Positions 1 through 13,923 are shown, numbered from the stretch's first letter. The stretch is DNA of 64,000 bases from Magnetovibrio sp. (GCA_002690705.1 NZFO01000004.1:191573-255572); one strand, 5' to 3'. Numbers and translations: made by a program. Notes: generated from the letters alone by a model not told the origin.

Positions 1-657
1 CATATGATCGCGGTCTCATCGCAAGTTGGATTTAAGGTTGAAGAAATTTTAGTCATCGGTCGCCGTGAAACAGATCAACAAGAGTTGTTGAAGGCCGTGC
101 GTTTAGCCCGAGGGGCGCCGATATTAGCATTCGACCTCAGCGCTGCACGCAAACGGATTGAGTCGCTGCCGTGGATTAAGTTTGCAACTGTTGAGCGTAT
201 GCTTCCCGACACTATTTTACTTAATGTAGAAGAACGTGAGCCCGTCGCAATTTGGCAAAATAAGGGTAAATTTTCTCTAATTGATCGTTCAGGCGAGATC
301 ATTTTACATACTGGATTACAGCGTTTTTCTGATCTTATCGTTGTCGTAGGTGAGGACGCACCTCGACACGCAGCGAGGCTGTTAAAGACTTTGAGTGTTG
401 CCCCGGAACTTATCCCTTGGGTAAAGGCTGCGGTCTGGGTAGGCGGACGGCGTTGGAACGTCCGTCTCAAAGGTAAAATTGATGTTCGGTTGCCAGAAAT
501 TGATCCGGCAGGCGCTTGGTTAAGATTGGCCGAGTACGAAAAAACCCACAACGTGCTGGAGCGTGATGTTCAAGTATTGGACTTGCGTATCCCTGATCGT
601 TTAATTGTACGGAGAGCCCCGCCCCAAAAAAAATCAGTCAATGGTCAGGAAACCTAG
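1..657 (+). CDS. ftsQ: Cell division protein FtsQ (5'-truncated by window edge)
   Basis: FtsQ is the bitopic inner-membrane divisome protein that links early and late division proteins through its periplasmic POTRA and beta domains. The visible part starts in the POTRA domain (FKVEEILVIGRR, then LPWIKFATVERMLPDT and EREPVAIWQ), which are typical alphaproteobacterial FtsQ blocks. The cytoplasmic tail and transmembrane helix are absent because the reading frame runs off the left edge. The ATG at position 4 is therefore probably internal. It is followed after about 43 bases by ftsA, as in other dcw clusters. Identity is supported by both sequence and position. Confidence 0.93.
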   Translation, partial: HMIAVSSQVGFKVEEILVIGRRETDQQELLKAVRLARGAPILAFDLSAARKRIESLPWIKFATVERMLPDTILLNVEEREPVAIWQNKGKFSLIDRSGEIILHTGLQRFSDLIVVVGEDAPRHAARLLKTLSVAPELIPWVKAAVWVGGRRWNVRLKGKIDVRLPEIDPAGAWLRLAEYEKTHNVLERDVQVLDLRIPDRLIVRRAPPQKKSVNGQET

Positions 658-700
658 TGTCAAAAGTCACTGATAATCAAATTATCTCGAGTGAAAACTC

Positions 701-1984
701 GTGAAAAACGATCCGGTTTCTCGCAAATCACGCGGTGGCCTGATGGCGGCATTGGATATAGGTACCAGCAAAATCTGCTGTCTGATTGCTGAGTCAAATA
801 TTGAGCGGGGTGTATATACGGATGGAAGTCCGCGTATTGTTGGTATTGGACATCAAATATCAGGCGGTTTGAAAGGTGGGGTGATTGTCGATCTTAATGA
901 AGCAGAAGCGGCAGTGCGTGCGACGGTGGAAGCTGCTGAACAAATGGCCGGCGAAAATATTCAAAAGGTTATTGTAAACCTCAATGGTGGCCATATTGCA
1001 TCGAGGTTACTTGCTTATGAAGTTGCCATTGGAGGGCATGAGATAGGCGACGCTGATATTCGTCGAATTCTTGATCCTGAAAATTTAGCAAACGAGACAG
1101 ACGATGGGCGAGAACTTTTACATCGGATACCGTTAGGTTATGGTGTTGACGGTAATCGCGGCGTTGCCGACCCAAGGGGAATGTTTGGTGAACGTTTGGC
1201 CGTTAATATGCATGTCATTAGTGCTCTGCGTGGAGCGGTGCGGAACCTCCAAACGGTAGTTCGCCGTTGTCATCTCGAAGTTGAAGCAGTTGTTGCCACG
1301 CCATATGCCTCCGGTCTCGGATGTTTAAGTGAGGAAGAAAAAGCGCTGGGTGTGACTGCGATTGATATGGGCAGTGGGATTACGTCGGTGGCTGTCTTCT
1401 TTGATGGCGAGCTCGTCCATACCGACATCGTTCCCTCGGGTGGAAGTCATGTTACCAAGGATATCGGGCGAGGATTAGTCACCCCTTTAAAACATGCTGA
1501 GCGGTTGAAAACTCTCTACGGTAACGCTATTCCCTCTGCAAATGATGACCAACAATTAATTCAGGTTCCGTCCTTGGGTGAGGAAGAGACACCCGAAAGC
1601 AATATGGTTTCACGCTCAGTTATTGTTGGTATTGTGCGACCGCGGATCGAAGAGCTTTTTGAGCTTGTCCATGAGAGACTTAAAAAATCTGGTTTTGATC
1701 AAGTTGCTGGTCGTGGGCTTGTGCTAACCGGAGGGGCCAGCCAGCTCCCGGGGGTTCGTGAAGTTGCAGACAAGATACTCGATAAACACGCCCGCTTAGG
1801 CCGTCCTATTGCCTTGAGCGGAACTGCTGACGCTGCATCTGGTCCAACATTCACTGTCTGTGCAGGACTTTTGCAATACGGTCTTGGCAAACGCACACTT
1901 GAGCCTGACCCGGGCTTTACAAAAGGAAAAACGCCAATTAGCAAATTTGGCCTTATTGGCCAATGGCTGCGGGATAATTTTTAA
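701..1984 (+). CDS. ftsA: Cell division protein FtsA
   Basis: FtsA is the actin-like ATPase that tethers FtsZ polymers to the inner membrane. The 427-residue frame shows the phosphate-1 motif (ALDIGTSK, about residues 17-24), a second phosphate loop (IDMGSGIT, about 221-228), the adenosine motif (LTGGASQLPGV, about 341-351) and an amphipathic C-terminus (FGLIGQWLRDNF) that would be the membrane-targeting sequence. The GTG at 701 is the first start after an in-frame stop at 692. The ATG at 743 is an alternative that would still retain the ATPase core. It sits between ftsQ and ftsZ. Confidence 0.95.
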   Translation: MKNDPVSRKSRGGLMAALDIGTSKICCLIAESNIERGVYTDGSPRIVGIGHQISGGLKGGVIVDLNEAEAAVRATVEAAEQMAGENIQKVIVNLNGGHIASRLLAYEVAIGGHEIGDADIRRILDPENLANETDDGRELLHRIPLGYGVDGNRGVADPRGMFGERLAVNMHVISALRGAVRNLQTVVRRCHLEVEAVVATPYASGLGCLSEEEKALGVTAIDMGSGITSVAVFFDGELVHTDIVPSGGSHVTKDIGRGLVTPLKHAERLKTLYGNAIPSANDDQQLIQVPSLGEEETPESNMVSRSVIVGIVRPRIEELFELVHERLKKSGFDQVAGRGLVLTGGASQLPGVREVADKILDKHARLGRPIALSGTADAASGPTFTVCAGLLQYGLGKRTLEPDPGFTKGKTPISKFGLIGQWLRDNF

Positions 1985-2087
1985 CGTGTCGCAGTTACGG
2001 AATCTCAACCTTTTCATGTCAATTATTGCCAATTCGGATTCGGCGATAATCGATATCCGTTCCCAGCTCTGACTTAGGAGGTTAATT

Positions 2088-4016
2088 ATGAGTATCAGCC
2101 TTAGCGTACCCGAGAACCAACACGACACGGAACTCAAGCCGCGTATTACAGTGGTTGGGGTTGGCGGTGCAGGCGGTAACGCCGTAAACAATATGATTAA
2201 ACGCGAGCTGGAAGGCGTCGACTTTGTAGTCGCCAATACGGATGCCCAAGCTCTGCTGCAATCAACGTCGCAACGCCGCATTCAATTGGGTGCGACCCTA
2301 ACTGAAGGCCTTGGCGCAGGATCGAAACCGGAAATTGGAGCTGCCGCTGCAGAAGAAGCGCGTGACGAAATGTTGGAGCAAATCAACGGCGCCCATATGG
2401 CATTTATAGCTGCAGGTATGGGCGGGGGCACTGGTACTGGCGCTGCGCCAGTTATTGCCCAAGCCGCAAAAGAAGCGGGTATTTTAACCGTTGCGGTCGT
2501 AACAAAGCCATTCCAATTTGAAGGTAGTCACCGTATGCGATTAGCCGAGTCAGGCATCGAAGAGTTGGCTAAATATGTCGATACTTTAATTATTATACCA
2601 AATCAAAATTTATTTAGAGTAGCCACGGAGAACACGACTTTCGCGGACGCATTCGGTATGGCAGATGAGGTGCTTTATTCGGGTGTGCGCGGAGTAACTG
2701 ATCTCATGGTAATGCCGGGCCTTATCAATTTGGATTTTGCTGATATTCGTTCTGTTATGAGTGAAATGGGAAAAGCTATGATGGGTACTGGTGAGGCTGA
2801 GGGCGACCGCCGAGCTCTCGAGGCTGCGGAGTCGGCTATAGCTAATCCATTACTTGATGATACTTCGATGAAAGGTGCTAAAGGTGTCCTAATTAATATC
2901 ACTGGTGGCTCTGATATCACGCTGTTTGAAGTTGATGAAGCTGCATCTCGAATTCGCAGCGAAGTCGATCAGGATGCCTACATCATAATTGGTTCCGCTT
3001 TTGACGCGGCTCTAGATGGAAAGATGCGTGTTTCTGTTGTTGCAACCGGGATTGATGCAAAGGATTCCACTTTAAATCAACCCCGAATGATGCAGGTTAC
3101 TGAGGCTATTTCACGTGTTCGTAACGAACACAAAATTGCATCGCCATCAGTACCGCTGGAAATTCATGGTGGGGCCGCTGCAGAGCCTATTCAAACCGGT
3201 TTGAGGGAAGGTGATACAGCAGAGGTACACGCGCAAGCGTCGGCGACGTTTTATGCCGAGTCAGGTGTTACTCAGACACATGAATTGGAAGATGATGAAG
3301 GGCAAAACTACCTTGAACCGAAAGCCATAAAGCCAGTTGATCTTCTGAAGGAGGTTCCCATTCTCCAAGAGACCATTAAATCCCCAACAGAAATGTTGCA
3401 ACTGAAGAATACTGAAGTCTCCCAAATTACAACCGAGGCGAGTGTTGAGGATCCTCTTGTACCTATCGCGCCGCAATCGGTAACCCCGAGCGAGGATGAT
3501 GTGCCAGCTGCGATGCCGCGGCTAAATGGCGAAGACGCATATATCCCGCCAGTACCCCATTCCGCGGAAGACACTTTAGAAAGTACGAAACCCGAACCTT
3601 TTGCAGCAGCAGCTATGGCAAACGGTGCTTATGAAGGGACAGGAACAGATGCTGGGTTAGCTCACCCCACGCTTTTTGAGCGGGTTACACGCACTGGTCG
3701 AGCTGCACTTTCTCGCCCGACAAGGGATGAAAATGAATCCGTTGAGGTTTTTGATACTGGGAAGTTAGAGATTTCACGCAATAACCCGGGGCTCGCTTCG
3801 GACAGCTTCGCGCTCAATACAACCCCATTGGATGCTACCCCATCGGAGTTGATAAGTCCGGAGGGCGGGCACTCGACCCTAAAGGGCGGTATTGAGGCAA
3901 CAGCACTCGAATCTGGACAATCCGTCGTGGCTGAGATGATCCCCGTCGAGTCTTCATTAACTGATGAGACTGATCTGCTTGACATACCGGCATTTCTGAG
4001 GCGTCAGGCAAACTAA
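2088..4016 (+). CDS. ftsZ: Cell division protein FtsZ with long C-terminal linker
   Basis: FtsZ is the tubulin-like GTPase that forms the cytokinetic ring. The N-terminal 320 residues contain the nucleotide loop GVGGAGGN (about 24-31), the tubulin signature GGGTGTG (about 112-118) and the T7 catalytic loop with NLDFADIR near 214-221. After the globular core comes an acidic, low-complexity linker of about 300 residues, and the protein ends with a conserved FtsA-binding tail ([11 protein letters not shown]). At 642 residues it is much longer than E. coli FtsZ (383), but long linkers occur in alphaproteobacteria. The ATG is preceded by a strong AGGAGG at 2076-2081, consistent with high expression. 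Confidence 0.97.
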   Translation: MSISLSVPENQHDTELKPRITVVGVGGAGGNAVNNMIKRELEGVDFVVANTDAQALLQSTSQRRIQLGATLTEGLGAGSKPEIGAAAAEEARDEMLEQINGAHMAFIAAGMGGGTGTGAAPVIAQAAKEAGILTVAVVTKPFQFEGSHRMRLAESGIEELAKYVDTLIIIPNQNLFRVATENTTFADAFGMADEVLYSGVRGVTDLMVMPGLINLDFADIRSVMSEMGKAMMGTGEAEGDRRALEAAESAIANPLLDDTSMKGAKGVLINITGGSDITLFEVDEAASRIRSEVDQDAYIIIGSAFDAALDGKMRVSVVATGIDAKDSTLNQPRMMQVTEAISRVRNEHKIASPSVPLEIHGGAAAEPIQTGLREGDTAEVHAQASATFYAESGVTQTHELEDDEGQNYLEPKAIKPVDLLKEVPILQETIKSPTEMLQLKNTEVSQITTEASVEDPLVPIAPQSVTPSEDDVPAAMPRLNGEDAYIPPVPHSAEDTLESTKPEPFAAAAMANGAYEGTGTDAGLAHPTLFERVTRTGRAALSRPTRDENESVEVFDTGKLEISRNNPGLASDSFALNTTPLDATPSELISPEGGHSTLKGGIEATALESGQSVVAEMIPVESSLTDETDLLDIPAFLRRQAN

Positions 4017-4099
4017 GTAGTTTTGGTAATGGCTGAAAAAGTGAAGGGTAACAAATTGCAATAAAGAGTGATTTGTTTGGTACCGAGGTAATTGATATT

Positions 4100-4120
4100 A
4101 AACTCTCGGAAGTTTTTTTT
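4100..4120 (+). terminator. Possible weak intrinsic terminator after ftsZ
   Basis: A 5-bp A/T-rich stem (AAACT / AGTTT, loop CTCGGA) runs directly into eight T residues, 84 bases after the ftsZ stop codon and before lpxC. The stem is weak, so it may only attenuate transcription. Confidence 0.35.
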
Positions 4121-4283
4121 AAGTAGAGGTTATGGTGTGGTTTGAGAGGTTCCACTAAACACTCGCGTAACGCTGATTAGCTAGTGTATGGGATAAAAAT
4201 TGGGACTGGGTGGATGGTTAAACCGTTACAAGTAGGCCGTAGTTCAAAGTAAAGCTGACCGATAGCGAAACAGGGGATTAAGG

Positions 4284-5243
4284 GTGTTGCTAAATCTGGA
4301 GGTGAAGAAGGAGAAAAAGATTACTCGGCAAAGGACTTTGAGAAAACAAATCGCCTGCCGAGGGATTGCTTTGCATAGCGGTCAAGATGTCTCTTTAACT
4401 TTAAAACCGGCGCCTGCTAATACAGGCGTTACTCTCTATCGGACTGATGTAGAGGCCAATGTCCCTGCGCGTTGGGACTTGGTGGTGGATACTCGGATGT
4501 GCACGGTCCTCTCGAATAATGAAGGTGTTACTGTAAGCACAGTTGAGCACTTGATGGCTGCATTGGCTGGTTGTGGCATTGATAATGCGAAAGTTGAATT
4601 AAACGCTTCAGAGGTGCCTATTATGGACGGAAGCTCTGAGCCTTTTGTTCGTATGATTGAAAAAGCTGGTGTCGTAGAGCAATCGGTGCCACGTCGTGTA
4701 ATTCGGGTTCATAAGGCAATAAAGGTAAAGGTTGGCGGTGCTGAAGTTTCTATTGAACCGGGGGACTCTATCAAGTTAAGCCTAGAAATCGAGTTTCAAA
4801 GCAAAGTGATTTCCCATCAAGCATTATCCTTAGGGTTGTTTAACGGATCCTTTCGCAAGGAACTCTCCTCCGCCCGTACTTTCGGATTTTTGGATGAAGT
4901 TAAACAGTTGCGTGCTGCCGGACTTGCGAAAGGCGGTTCACTTGAAAATGCCGTAGTAGTAAGTGGTGATAAAGTGCTGAATGAGGGTGGTTTGCGTTTT
5001 GACGATGAGTTTGTTCGTCATAAAATGTTAGATGCGCTCGGGGACCTATATCTTGCCGGAGCCCCGATTATTGGATGCTTTAAGGGTGCTAAGTCTGGCC
5101 ATGCAGCAAATAATGCTTTGTTGCGAGCCCTGTTTGCTGATGAAAATGCTTGGTCATACGATGTGTTGCGGGGAGAAGAGAGCGATCGTGCAATGGATGG
5201 CGGGTTGCATGCGCAATCAGAAATTGTAGTCAGCACACCATAG
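4284..5243 (+). CDS. lpxC: UDP-3-O-acyl-N-acetylglucosamine deacetylase LpxC
   Basis: LpxC catalyses the committed step of lipid A synthesis, zinc-dependent removal of acetate from UDP-3-O-acyl-GlcNAc, in the cytosol. The zinc ligands are visible: the His of STVEHLMAAL (H89), and the His and Asp of RHKMLDALGD (about 245 and 249). The later GHAANNALLRALF block carries the catalytic His (about 272). Length (319) is normal. The GTG start at 4284 has AGGGG at 4272-4276 with 7 bases of spacing. Its presence shows an LPS-bearing outer membrane and matches the usual ftsZ-lpxC order. Confidence 0.96.
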   Translation: MLLNLEVKKEKKITRQRTLRKQIACRGIALHSGQDVSLTLKPAPANTGVTLYRTDVEANVPARWDLVVDTRMCTVLSNNEGVTVSTVEHLMAALAGCGIDNAKVELNASEVPIMDGSSEPFVRMIEKAGVVEQSVPRRVIRVHKAIKVKVGGAEVSIEPGDSIKLSLEIEFQSKVISHQALSLGLFNGSFRKELSSARTFGFLDEVKQLRAAGLAKGGSLENAVVVSGDKVLNEGGLRFDDEFVRHKMLDALGDLYLAGAPIIGCFKGAKSGHAANNALLRALFADENAWSYDVLRGEESDRAMDGGLHAQSEIVVSTP

Positions 5244-5397
5244 AGCAGTATTAAAAAAGTTACGTTGCAAGGACCAAAAAATTGTTTGAGTAGGCTCCAC
5301 TCTTTTTGAATGCTTACATGGGTAGCTTGTTTCTGGGCGTAGGAGCGGCTATGTGATAGCCTTTCTTGAGGTGCATTGAATACACAGAAGAGTCGAG

Positions 5398-6234
5398 ATG
5401 TCGCATTTATCATTAAACGAATGGTATCGCGGGGTAACCATTAGCACCCTTTGGTATGGGGTCTTAGCTTTAGTTTTGATAGCGGTTCTGGCTGGCTGTG
5501 CTCAGAAAGAAAAGAAGAAATACGTTGAGAGGCCAGTAGAAGATTTGTACAACGAGGCCCTTGACCTCATGGAAGAGCGACAGTACGCCAGCGCTTCTGA
5601 GAGATTTGATGAGGTGGAACGTCAACACCCTTATTCAGGCTGGGCGACTAAGGCCCAATTATTGGGAGGGTACTCTTACTATCTTGCAAATCGGTATGAT
5701 GAAGCAATTTTAGCACTTGACCGATTCATGCAATTGCACCCCGCGAACAAAGATGTAGCTTACGCGATGTATTTAAAAGGGTTGAGTTATTACGAGCAGA
5801 TCTCCGATGTAGCACGTGATCAGAAGATTACGGAGCTAGCCCTAACAGCCTTTAAAGAATTGATTTCAAGATTTCCAAAATCAAAATATGCCCGAAATGC
5901 TGCAATAAAGACCGAGTTGACGTATGATCACCTTGCGGGCAAGGAAATGGAAATTGGTCGCTATTATCATGGCCAAAATCAATATTTAGCCGCTATTAAT
6001 AGATTTAAAAAAGTCGTCGACTCATATCAAACTACGACTCACGTCCCAGAAGCACTGCATCGTTTAACGGAGGCCTACCTAGCCCTTGGTGTAAATGAAG
6101 AAGCTCGAAGAACTGCGGCAGTTTTGGGGCATAATTTTCCGGGGAGTGAGTGGTATATTGACTCCTACGAAATGCTAGAAAACAAGAGCGTGCGAAACGA
6201 AGAGCCGAGAGCGCCTTGGTGGAAAGTATGGTAA
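5398..6234 (+). CDS. bamD: Outer membrane assembly lipoprotein BamD (ComL/YfiO)
   Basis: BamD is the essential lipoprotein of the beta-barrel assembly machine. The N-terminus has a hydrophobic stretch and lipobox LAGC with the lipidated cysteine at about residue 34. It is followed by tetratricopeptide-like repeats (YNEALDLMEERQYASA, YDEAILALDRFMQLHP, RYYHGQNQYLAAINRFKKV). The length of 278 fits the family. The gene follows lpxC and precedes recN, a conserved alphaproteobacterial order. The signal peptide has a rather long n-region, so the true start could lie slightly downstream. Confidence 0.94.
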   Translation: MSHLSLNEWYRGVTISTLWYGVLALVLIAVLAGCAQKEKKKYVERPVEDLYNEALDLMEERQYASASERFDEVERQHPYSGWATKAQLLGGYSYYLANRYDEAILALDRFMQLHPANKDVAYAMYLKGLSYYEQISDVARDQKITELALTAFKELISRFPKSKYARNAAIKTELTYDHLAGKEMEIGRYYHGQNQYLAAINRFKKVVDSYQTTTHVPEALHRLTEAYLALGVNEEARRTAAVLGHNFPGSEWYIDSYEMLENKSVRNEEPRAPWWKVW

Positions 6235-6273
6235 GGCTCCACCTCAAGGCTTTATCAGACAATTAAAATTATA

Positions 6274-10061
<3,788 letters not shown>

Positions 10062-11464
10062 TGTAAAATATCGATCATTGGGTGCTGTTACGGTCAAAAA
10101 TGCACTATTGCGTATTAAGCTATATGACTAACGTGACTCCATCCGTATCGGATTTTTAAAAATATAACTAGTTTTAAGTATTTCTTGGCTTTGTGTGCAA
10201 AGTACAACCAGGTATTTTATACCTCCGTTATAAATAATTGGTCGTAAAGTCACGGAGTGACTAAGTCGAGGACTCTGGGTTTTATAGGTATCAGTGCAAT
10301 GGGGGCCCGAATTGTAAAGATATAGTCCAAAAAAGTTATTGGGTGTTAACTGCATTAGAATATGCCCCAATGCTACTGAAATCCCTCTAGGCTTTTAGGT
10401 TGAGACCGGTGACCCATTTTTGAGTTGTGGCAGAACGAAGTGATGTTCCAATATTACTCAGGTCAAGTGGAGATCCTACAGGGAAGAATGGTTGCGGTTT
10501 GAGAGGCTTGATGGAGAGCGCAAAGTCGGTCCAAATCGCGATATAATTGCGAAAACTCATTGTATGCTAGATTGTTGTGCAGTTTGAGCTGAAAAGAGTA
10601 TTCACCAAAAACGAGACTCAGCTAAGAAACATGAGCACTCGTTGGGTGAGAAAAAAAGCCACTGTCCAACCAATCGAGGTAATCGACAATGCTCTGACCT
10701 TTTTCGTCAACGGGGAGAATGGGCTTTTGAACCGAGATATTTAGTCAGATAAGCCCCAAACCTTGTATTTAAGAGTGGGAAGTTCCATGCCGTGTCTGCT
10801 CTTCCAAAAGTTTCACAAAAAGAACCGAAAAAATTGAATGAAAAATCAGGCAGATCTTAAAGCAACTGCAAATGATAGAACGACGGGATATGAAAGTCCC
10901 TACGAGGACGCATCAAAGTCTGCAGCGTGCATTGGTGTGACATACACTAATCCCAAGGGCACAGATTATGCACAAAACTAAAATTATGGGTACCGCGAGA
11001 TAGGAGATAATGTCAACGCAACCAATGCAAGAGTTTGTGGAAGCACCTTAAAGGGGGCAAATTGATTAAAAACTAGTGGTTTATGGATTCATTTTGGTTG
11101 ATGCGCATAGAGTCTCAATATCCCTTTGACGAGGGGGCTATGCGGGGAATAAAAAGTTATTCTCGCTCATTTGGTGCGTTAGCTTTGGGGAAGGGGTGTG
11201 GGACTCTCTCCTAATAATGCTGATACAGAGAGTATTCACGGCAGTCATACGAGCAATAAATGACTCTGAGTGAATTTCTATACTATCCTAGCGTAAATCT
11301 ATATCTTTTCCGTATCATTGAGAAAATTCATGTTCATAAGAAAATTTAAAATCTTTTTTTGGTTGTTACTTTAAATTGATTTTTGAGACAGATTAGTTAG
11401 ATACTCTCTAGATATTTTTGGTTCAATTTTTCCATCAAAAGTTTTATCAACCTTGGAGGTAAAT
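10062..11464. other. 1.4-kb stretch without a recognisable gene
   Basis: Frames here are short, interrupted and unlike any family I know. The longest frame (10128-10370, minus) has no ribosome-binding site and no recognisable motif. The region separates the cell-division and repair block from the catabolic island. The 150 bases before the SDR gene are A/T-rich and probably carry its promoter. It may be decayed sequence left by island insertion or gene loss, but no repeat or att site was seen. Confidence 0.5.
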
Positions 11465-12217
11465 TTGAAAAATCGACTGGAAGGAAAAACCGTAATTATT
11501 ACTGGTGGTAATACTGGAATTGGAAAAGCGGTTTGTACAGCTCTTGGTAGAGAAGGAAGTAACGTAGTCATTGGCTGGTACGAGCATGAGAGTCAGGCCA
11601 GATCTCTTGCAGATACAATCAACAATATAGATATGGCTGCAGCAATTCCCGTATTCGTGGATGTGACCAATGAAAAATCCGTGGAGGTTTTTGTCGGTTC
11701 GGCGTTTGAGAAATTCGGGAGTGTGGACGTCCTTATTAACAACGCCGGTATCCAAAAATCCCAATCTATTGATGTAACCTCTGTGCAAGATTGGGATATT
11801 ATGATGAATGTGCATTTGCGTGGCGCATTCTTATGTTCGCGTGCTGTTGTTCCTCATATGATTAAAAGAAGGGCTGGGTGTATAATTAATGTGTGTTCTC
11901 AACTTGGTTACATTGGCCGGGAAAATTATACTGCTTATTCCGCCGCGAAGGGCGGATTAATTGCATTCACACGTGCTTTAGCGCGGGAACTAGGCCCATC
12001 AGGCATTCGCGTAAATGGTGTGTCACCCGGCTTAGTTGATACCGGGTTTGACCCGCTACCTGAACATGTTAAAGATCAGCATGCCGCGAGTTTGCCCATG
12101 ACCAGATTAGCCCATCCAGACGATGTCACATCAGCTTTTATATTTCTGGCAAGTGAGGAAGGGAGATATTATTGTGGTCAAATGCTTCACCCTAATGGTG
12201 GCGAAATAATGCCATAA
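11465..12217 (+). CDS. Short-chain dehydrogenase/reductase (SDR)
   Basis: A classical SDR oxidoreductase of 250 residues that would use NAD(P)(H) to oxidise an alcohol or reduce a ketone. Visible motifs are the cofactor-binding TGGNTGIG near the N-terminus, NNAG, and the catalytic YSAAKGG (Tyr-x-x-x-Lys) with an upstream active-site serine in NVCSQLGY. The C-terminus has the common GQMLHPNGG-type ending. The TTG at 11465 is chosen because GGAGG at 11455-11459 lies 5 bases upstream. The TTG at 11453 lies upstream of that site and would have no ribosome-binding site of its own. It is the first gene of the island and probably pairs with the hydrolase starting 16 bases downstream. The substrate is unknown. 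Confidence 0.9.
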   Translation: MKNRLEGKTVIITGGNTGIGKAVCTALGREGSNVVIGWYEHESQARSLADTINNIDMAAAIPVFVDVTNEKSVEVFVGSAFEKFGSVDVLINNAGIQKSQSIDVTSVQDWDIMMNVHLRGAFLCSRAVVPHMIKRRAGCIINVCSQLGYIGRENYTAYSAAKGGLIAFTRALARELGPSGIRVNGVSPGLVDTGFDPLPEHVKDQHAASLPMTRLAHPDDVTSAFIFLASEEGRYYCGQMLHPNGGEIMP

Positions 12218-12233
12218 TTTATCAAGTTAGCTT

Positions 12234-13127
12234 ATGAAACTCATAGAAAACTACCGCTATCCTTATTCTGCAATAACCTCTAGGCCAAATTTTTGTTGGC
12301 CTAATGGCGAAAAACTTGCGGTTTATGTGGGTCTAAATATTGAACACTTCTCTTTTAGTTCGGGCTTAGGGGCGCAACTCGCCCCAAGTATTGGCAATGG
12401 TCCTGATGTGCTAAATTACGCTTGGCGAGATTACGGGAATCGGGTCGGTGCGTGGAGGCTAGCAAGTATGTTTGATCAGCTTGATTTCCCACTGTCCCTT
12501 TTAGTTAACACAACTGCCTATGAGTATTGTCCAGAACTCATAGAAAGATTCCGCCTGCGTGGAGATGAAATCGTAGCTCATGGCCGCACCAACTCTGAGA
12601 CGCAAAATGAGTTGAGTGAGATAGATGAAGCCAAGCTAGTTGCTGATGTTACGAAAATTATTACTGAAAAAGAGGGGAAACCGCCGGAGGGATGGTTGGG
12701 ACCGTGGATTGCTGAGAGTGACTTGACACCAGATTTGTTACAGGAGTCTAATTATCAATATTTGCTCGATTGGTGTCATGACGATCAACCAATTTGGATG
12801 AAAACAAGGAGGGGTAAAATCTTATCGGTCCCGTATCCACAGGAACTAAATGATATTCCTGCAATAATGGTTCGCAAAAATACCGCAGAAGAATTCGCCG
12901 ACATGATTATTGATAACTTTGACGAAATGCTTGAGCAATCTCATGAAGGGCCGTTAGTAATGGGTATAGCAATCCACGCGTATATTGTCGGACAACCATT
13001 TCGGTTGAGGCATTTCAGGCGGGCTTTGGCTCATATCAGTAAACATAGAGGTTCTGTTTGGCTTACGAATGCAGGAAGCATCGCATCGCATTATGCGGGC
13101 TTGGGAGATAATAGCCTTAAAATTTGA
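12234..13127 (+). CDS. Polysaccharide deacetylase-family (PuuE-like) hydrolase
   Basis: A 297-residue NodB/polysaccharide-deacetylase-fold protein resembling the allantoinase-like PuuE group, which acts on C-N bonds of small amides as well as on sugars. Supporting blocks are RDYGNRVGAWRLASMFD, a VNTTAYEYCPELIERFRLRGDEIVAHGRTNSE-type segment (the metal-site HGRTNSE region), GWLGPW, and a late HAYIVGQPFRLRHF block. It starts 16 bases after the SDR gene, so the two are probably cotranscribed. Because its neighbours are small-molecule catabolic genes, an amide or imide substrate is more likely than cell-wall polysaccharide. This is inference. Confidence 0.8.
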   Translation: MKLIENYRYPYSAITSRPNFCWPNGEKLAVYVGLNIEHFSFSSGLGAQLAPSIGNGPDVLNYAWRDYGNRVGAWRLASMFDQLDFPLSLLVNTTAYEYCPELIERFRLRGDEIVAHGRTNSETQNELSEIDEAKLVADVTKIITEKEGKPPEGWLGPWIAESDLTPDLLQESNYQYLLDWCHDDQPIWMKTRRGKILSVPYPQELNDIPAIMVRKNTAEEFADMIIDNFDEMLEQSHEGPLVMGIAIHAYIVGQPFRLRHFRRALAHISKHRGSVWLTNAGSIASHYAGLGDNSLKI

Positions 13128-13182
13128 CACTAGACTGACTAGTTTGATCGTAAATAGGGTAAGGTTGAAGAAGTCGTTATTA

Positions 13183-13923
13183 CTAACTTTTACTGAAAAG
13201 TTCTCCCCAATTTGAAATTTCCGCCGGGTCAATATTCAAACTTCGGAAACTTCCCCATATAGATAGAGCCACACTATCAAAAATCATAGTTTTTAGCTCT
13301 AATTCGAGTTCTGATGATAGCCGTGCGGCGTTAAGGTTTGTGCATAGTACTACGATAACGTCGGGCTTAGCAGAGGCAACACTGCGAATCATCGCGGCCA
13401 GTCTCTCCTCACTCACAAGTCCAAAAGCAAAATTATTAGAAATACCTGCATGCCTCTCATCAACGCACTCAAAACCCTCTGTATGAAGATTCTCTATAAT
13501 CTGATTCTGTATCGCTGAGATGTAGGGCGAAACTAAACCTAATTTTTTAATTTTGAAAACTTCAAAAGCGTCTTTCATAGCAAGGATTGCACTAGTCGCT
13601 TTGATCCCGGTTAATTCGCTGATTTCATTACAAAGTTTTATGTCCTGTTGAATTCCTAACCAACTAGCCGAGGTGCCATTCCAACAAATGACATCCATTT
13701 TTGCATCGGCAAGTAATGATGCAGCCTCTAGCATTGGATGATGATTAAATTGCTTTTTTGAAGTTTGCCTATCTGAAATTTCCGTTACTCGGAAACGGCT
13801 AAAGTGCGCCGAAATCTGTGGTGATTGAGATAAGATACTCGCACAAACAGGTTCTAAAATTGTATTAGACGATGGAGTAAGCATTCCAAAGCGAGCCTTG
13901 ATCGTTTTAGAAGATGATTTCAT
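13183..13923 (-). CDS. Asp/Glu racemase-superfamily protein (maleate isomerase / arylmalonate decarboxylase-like)
   Basis: A 246-residue member of the superfamily that includes maleate cis-trans isomerase and arylmalonate decarboxylase. The first lobe has FGMLTPSSNTILEP (about 12-25). The second lobe has VVLCTNLNAA, with the likely catalytic cysteine at about residue 194. Family isomerases carry a first cysteine in the other lobe. Here that position reads WNGTS (residues 81-85) with glycine where Cys is expected, as in single-cysteine decarboxylases. The ATG at 13923 is preferred over the TTG at 13944 because AGGA lies 6 bases upstream of the ATG. It faces the deacetylase-like gene tail to tail. 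Confidence 0.8.
   Translation of the reverse strand: MKSSSKTIKARFGMLTPSSNTILEPVCASILSQSPQISAHFSRFRVTEISDRQTSKKQFNHHPMLEAASLLADAKMDVICWNGTSASWLGIQQDIKLCNEISELTGIKATSAILAMKDAFEVFKIKKLGLVSPYISAIQNQIIENLHTEGFECVDERHAGISNNFAFGLVSEERLAAMIRSVASAKPDVIVVLCTNLNAARLSSELELELKTMIFDSVALSIWGSFRSLNIDPAEISNWGELFSKS

Noticed and set aside
10128..10370. 80-codon minus-strand frame after ligA
   Set aside because: No ribosome-binding site, no motif and biased composition. Probably chance.
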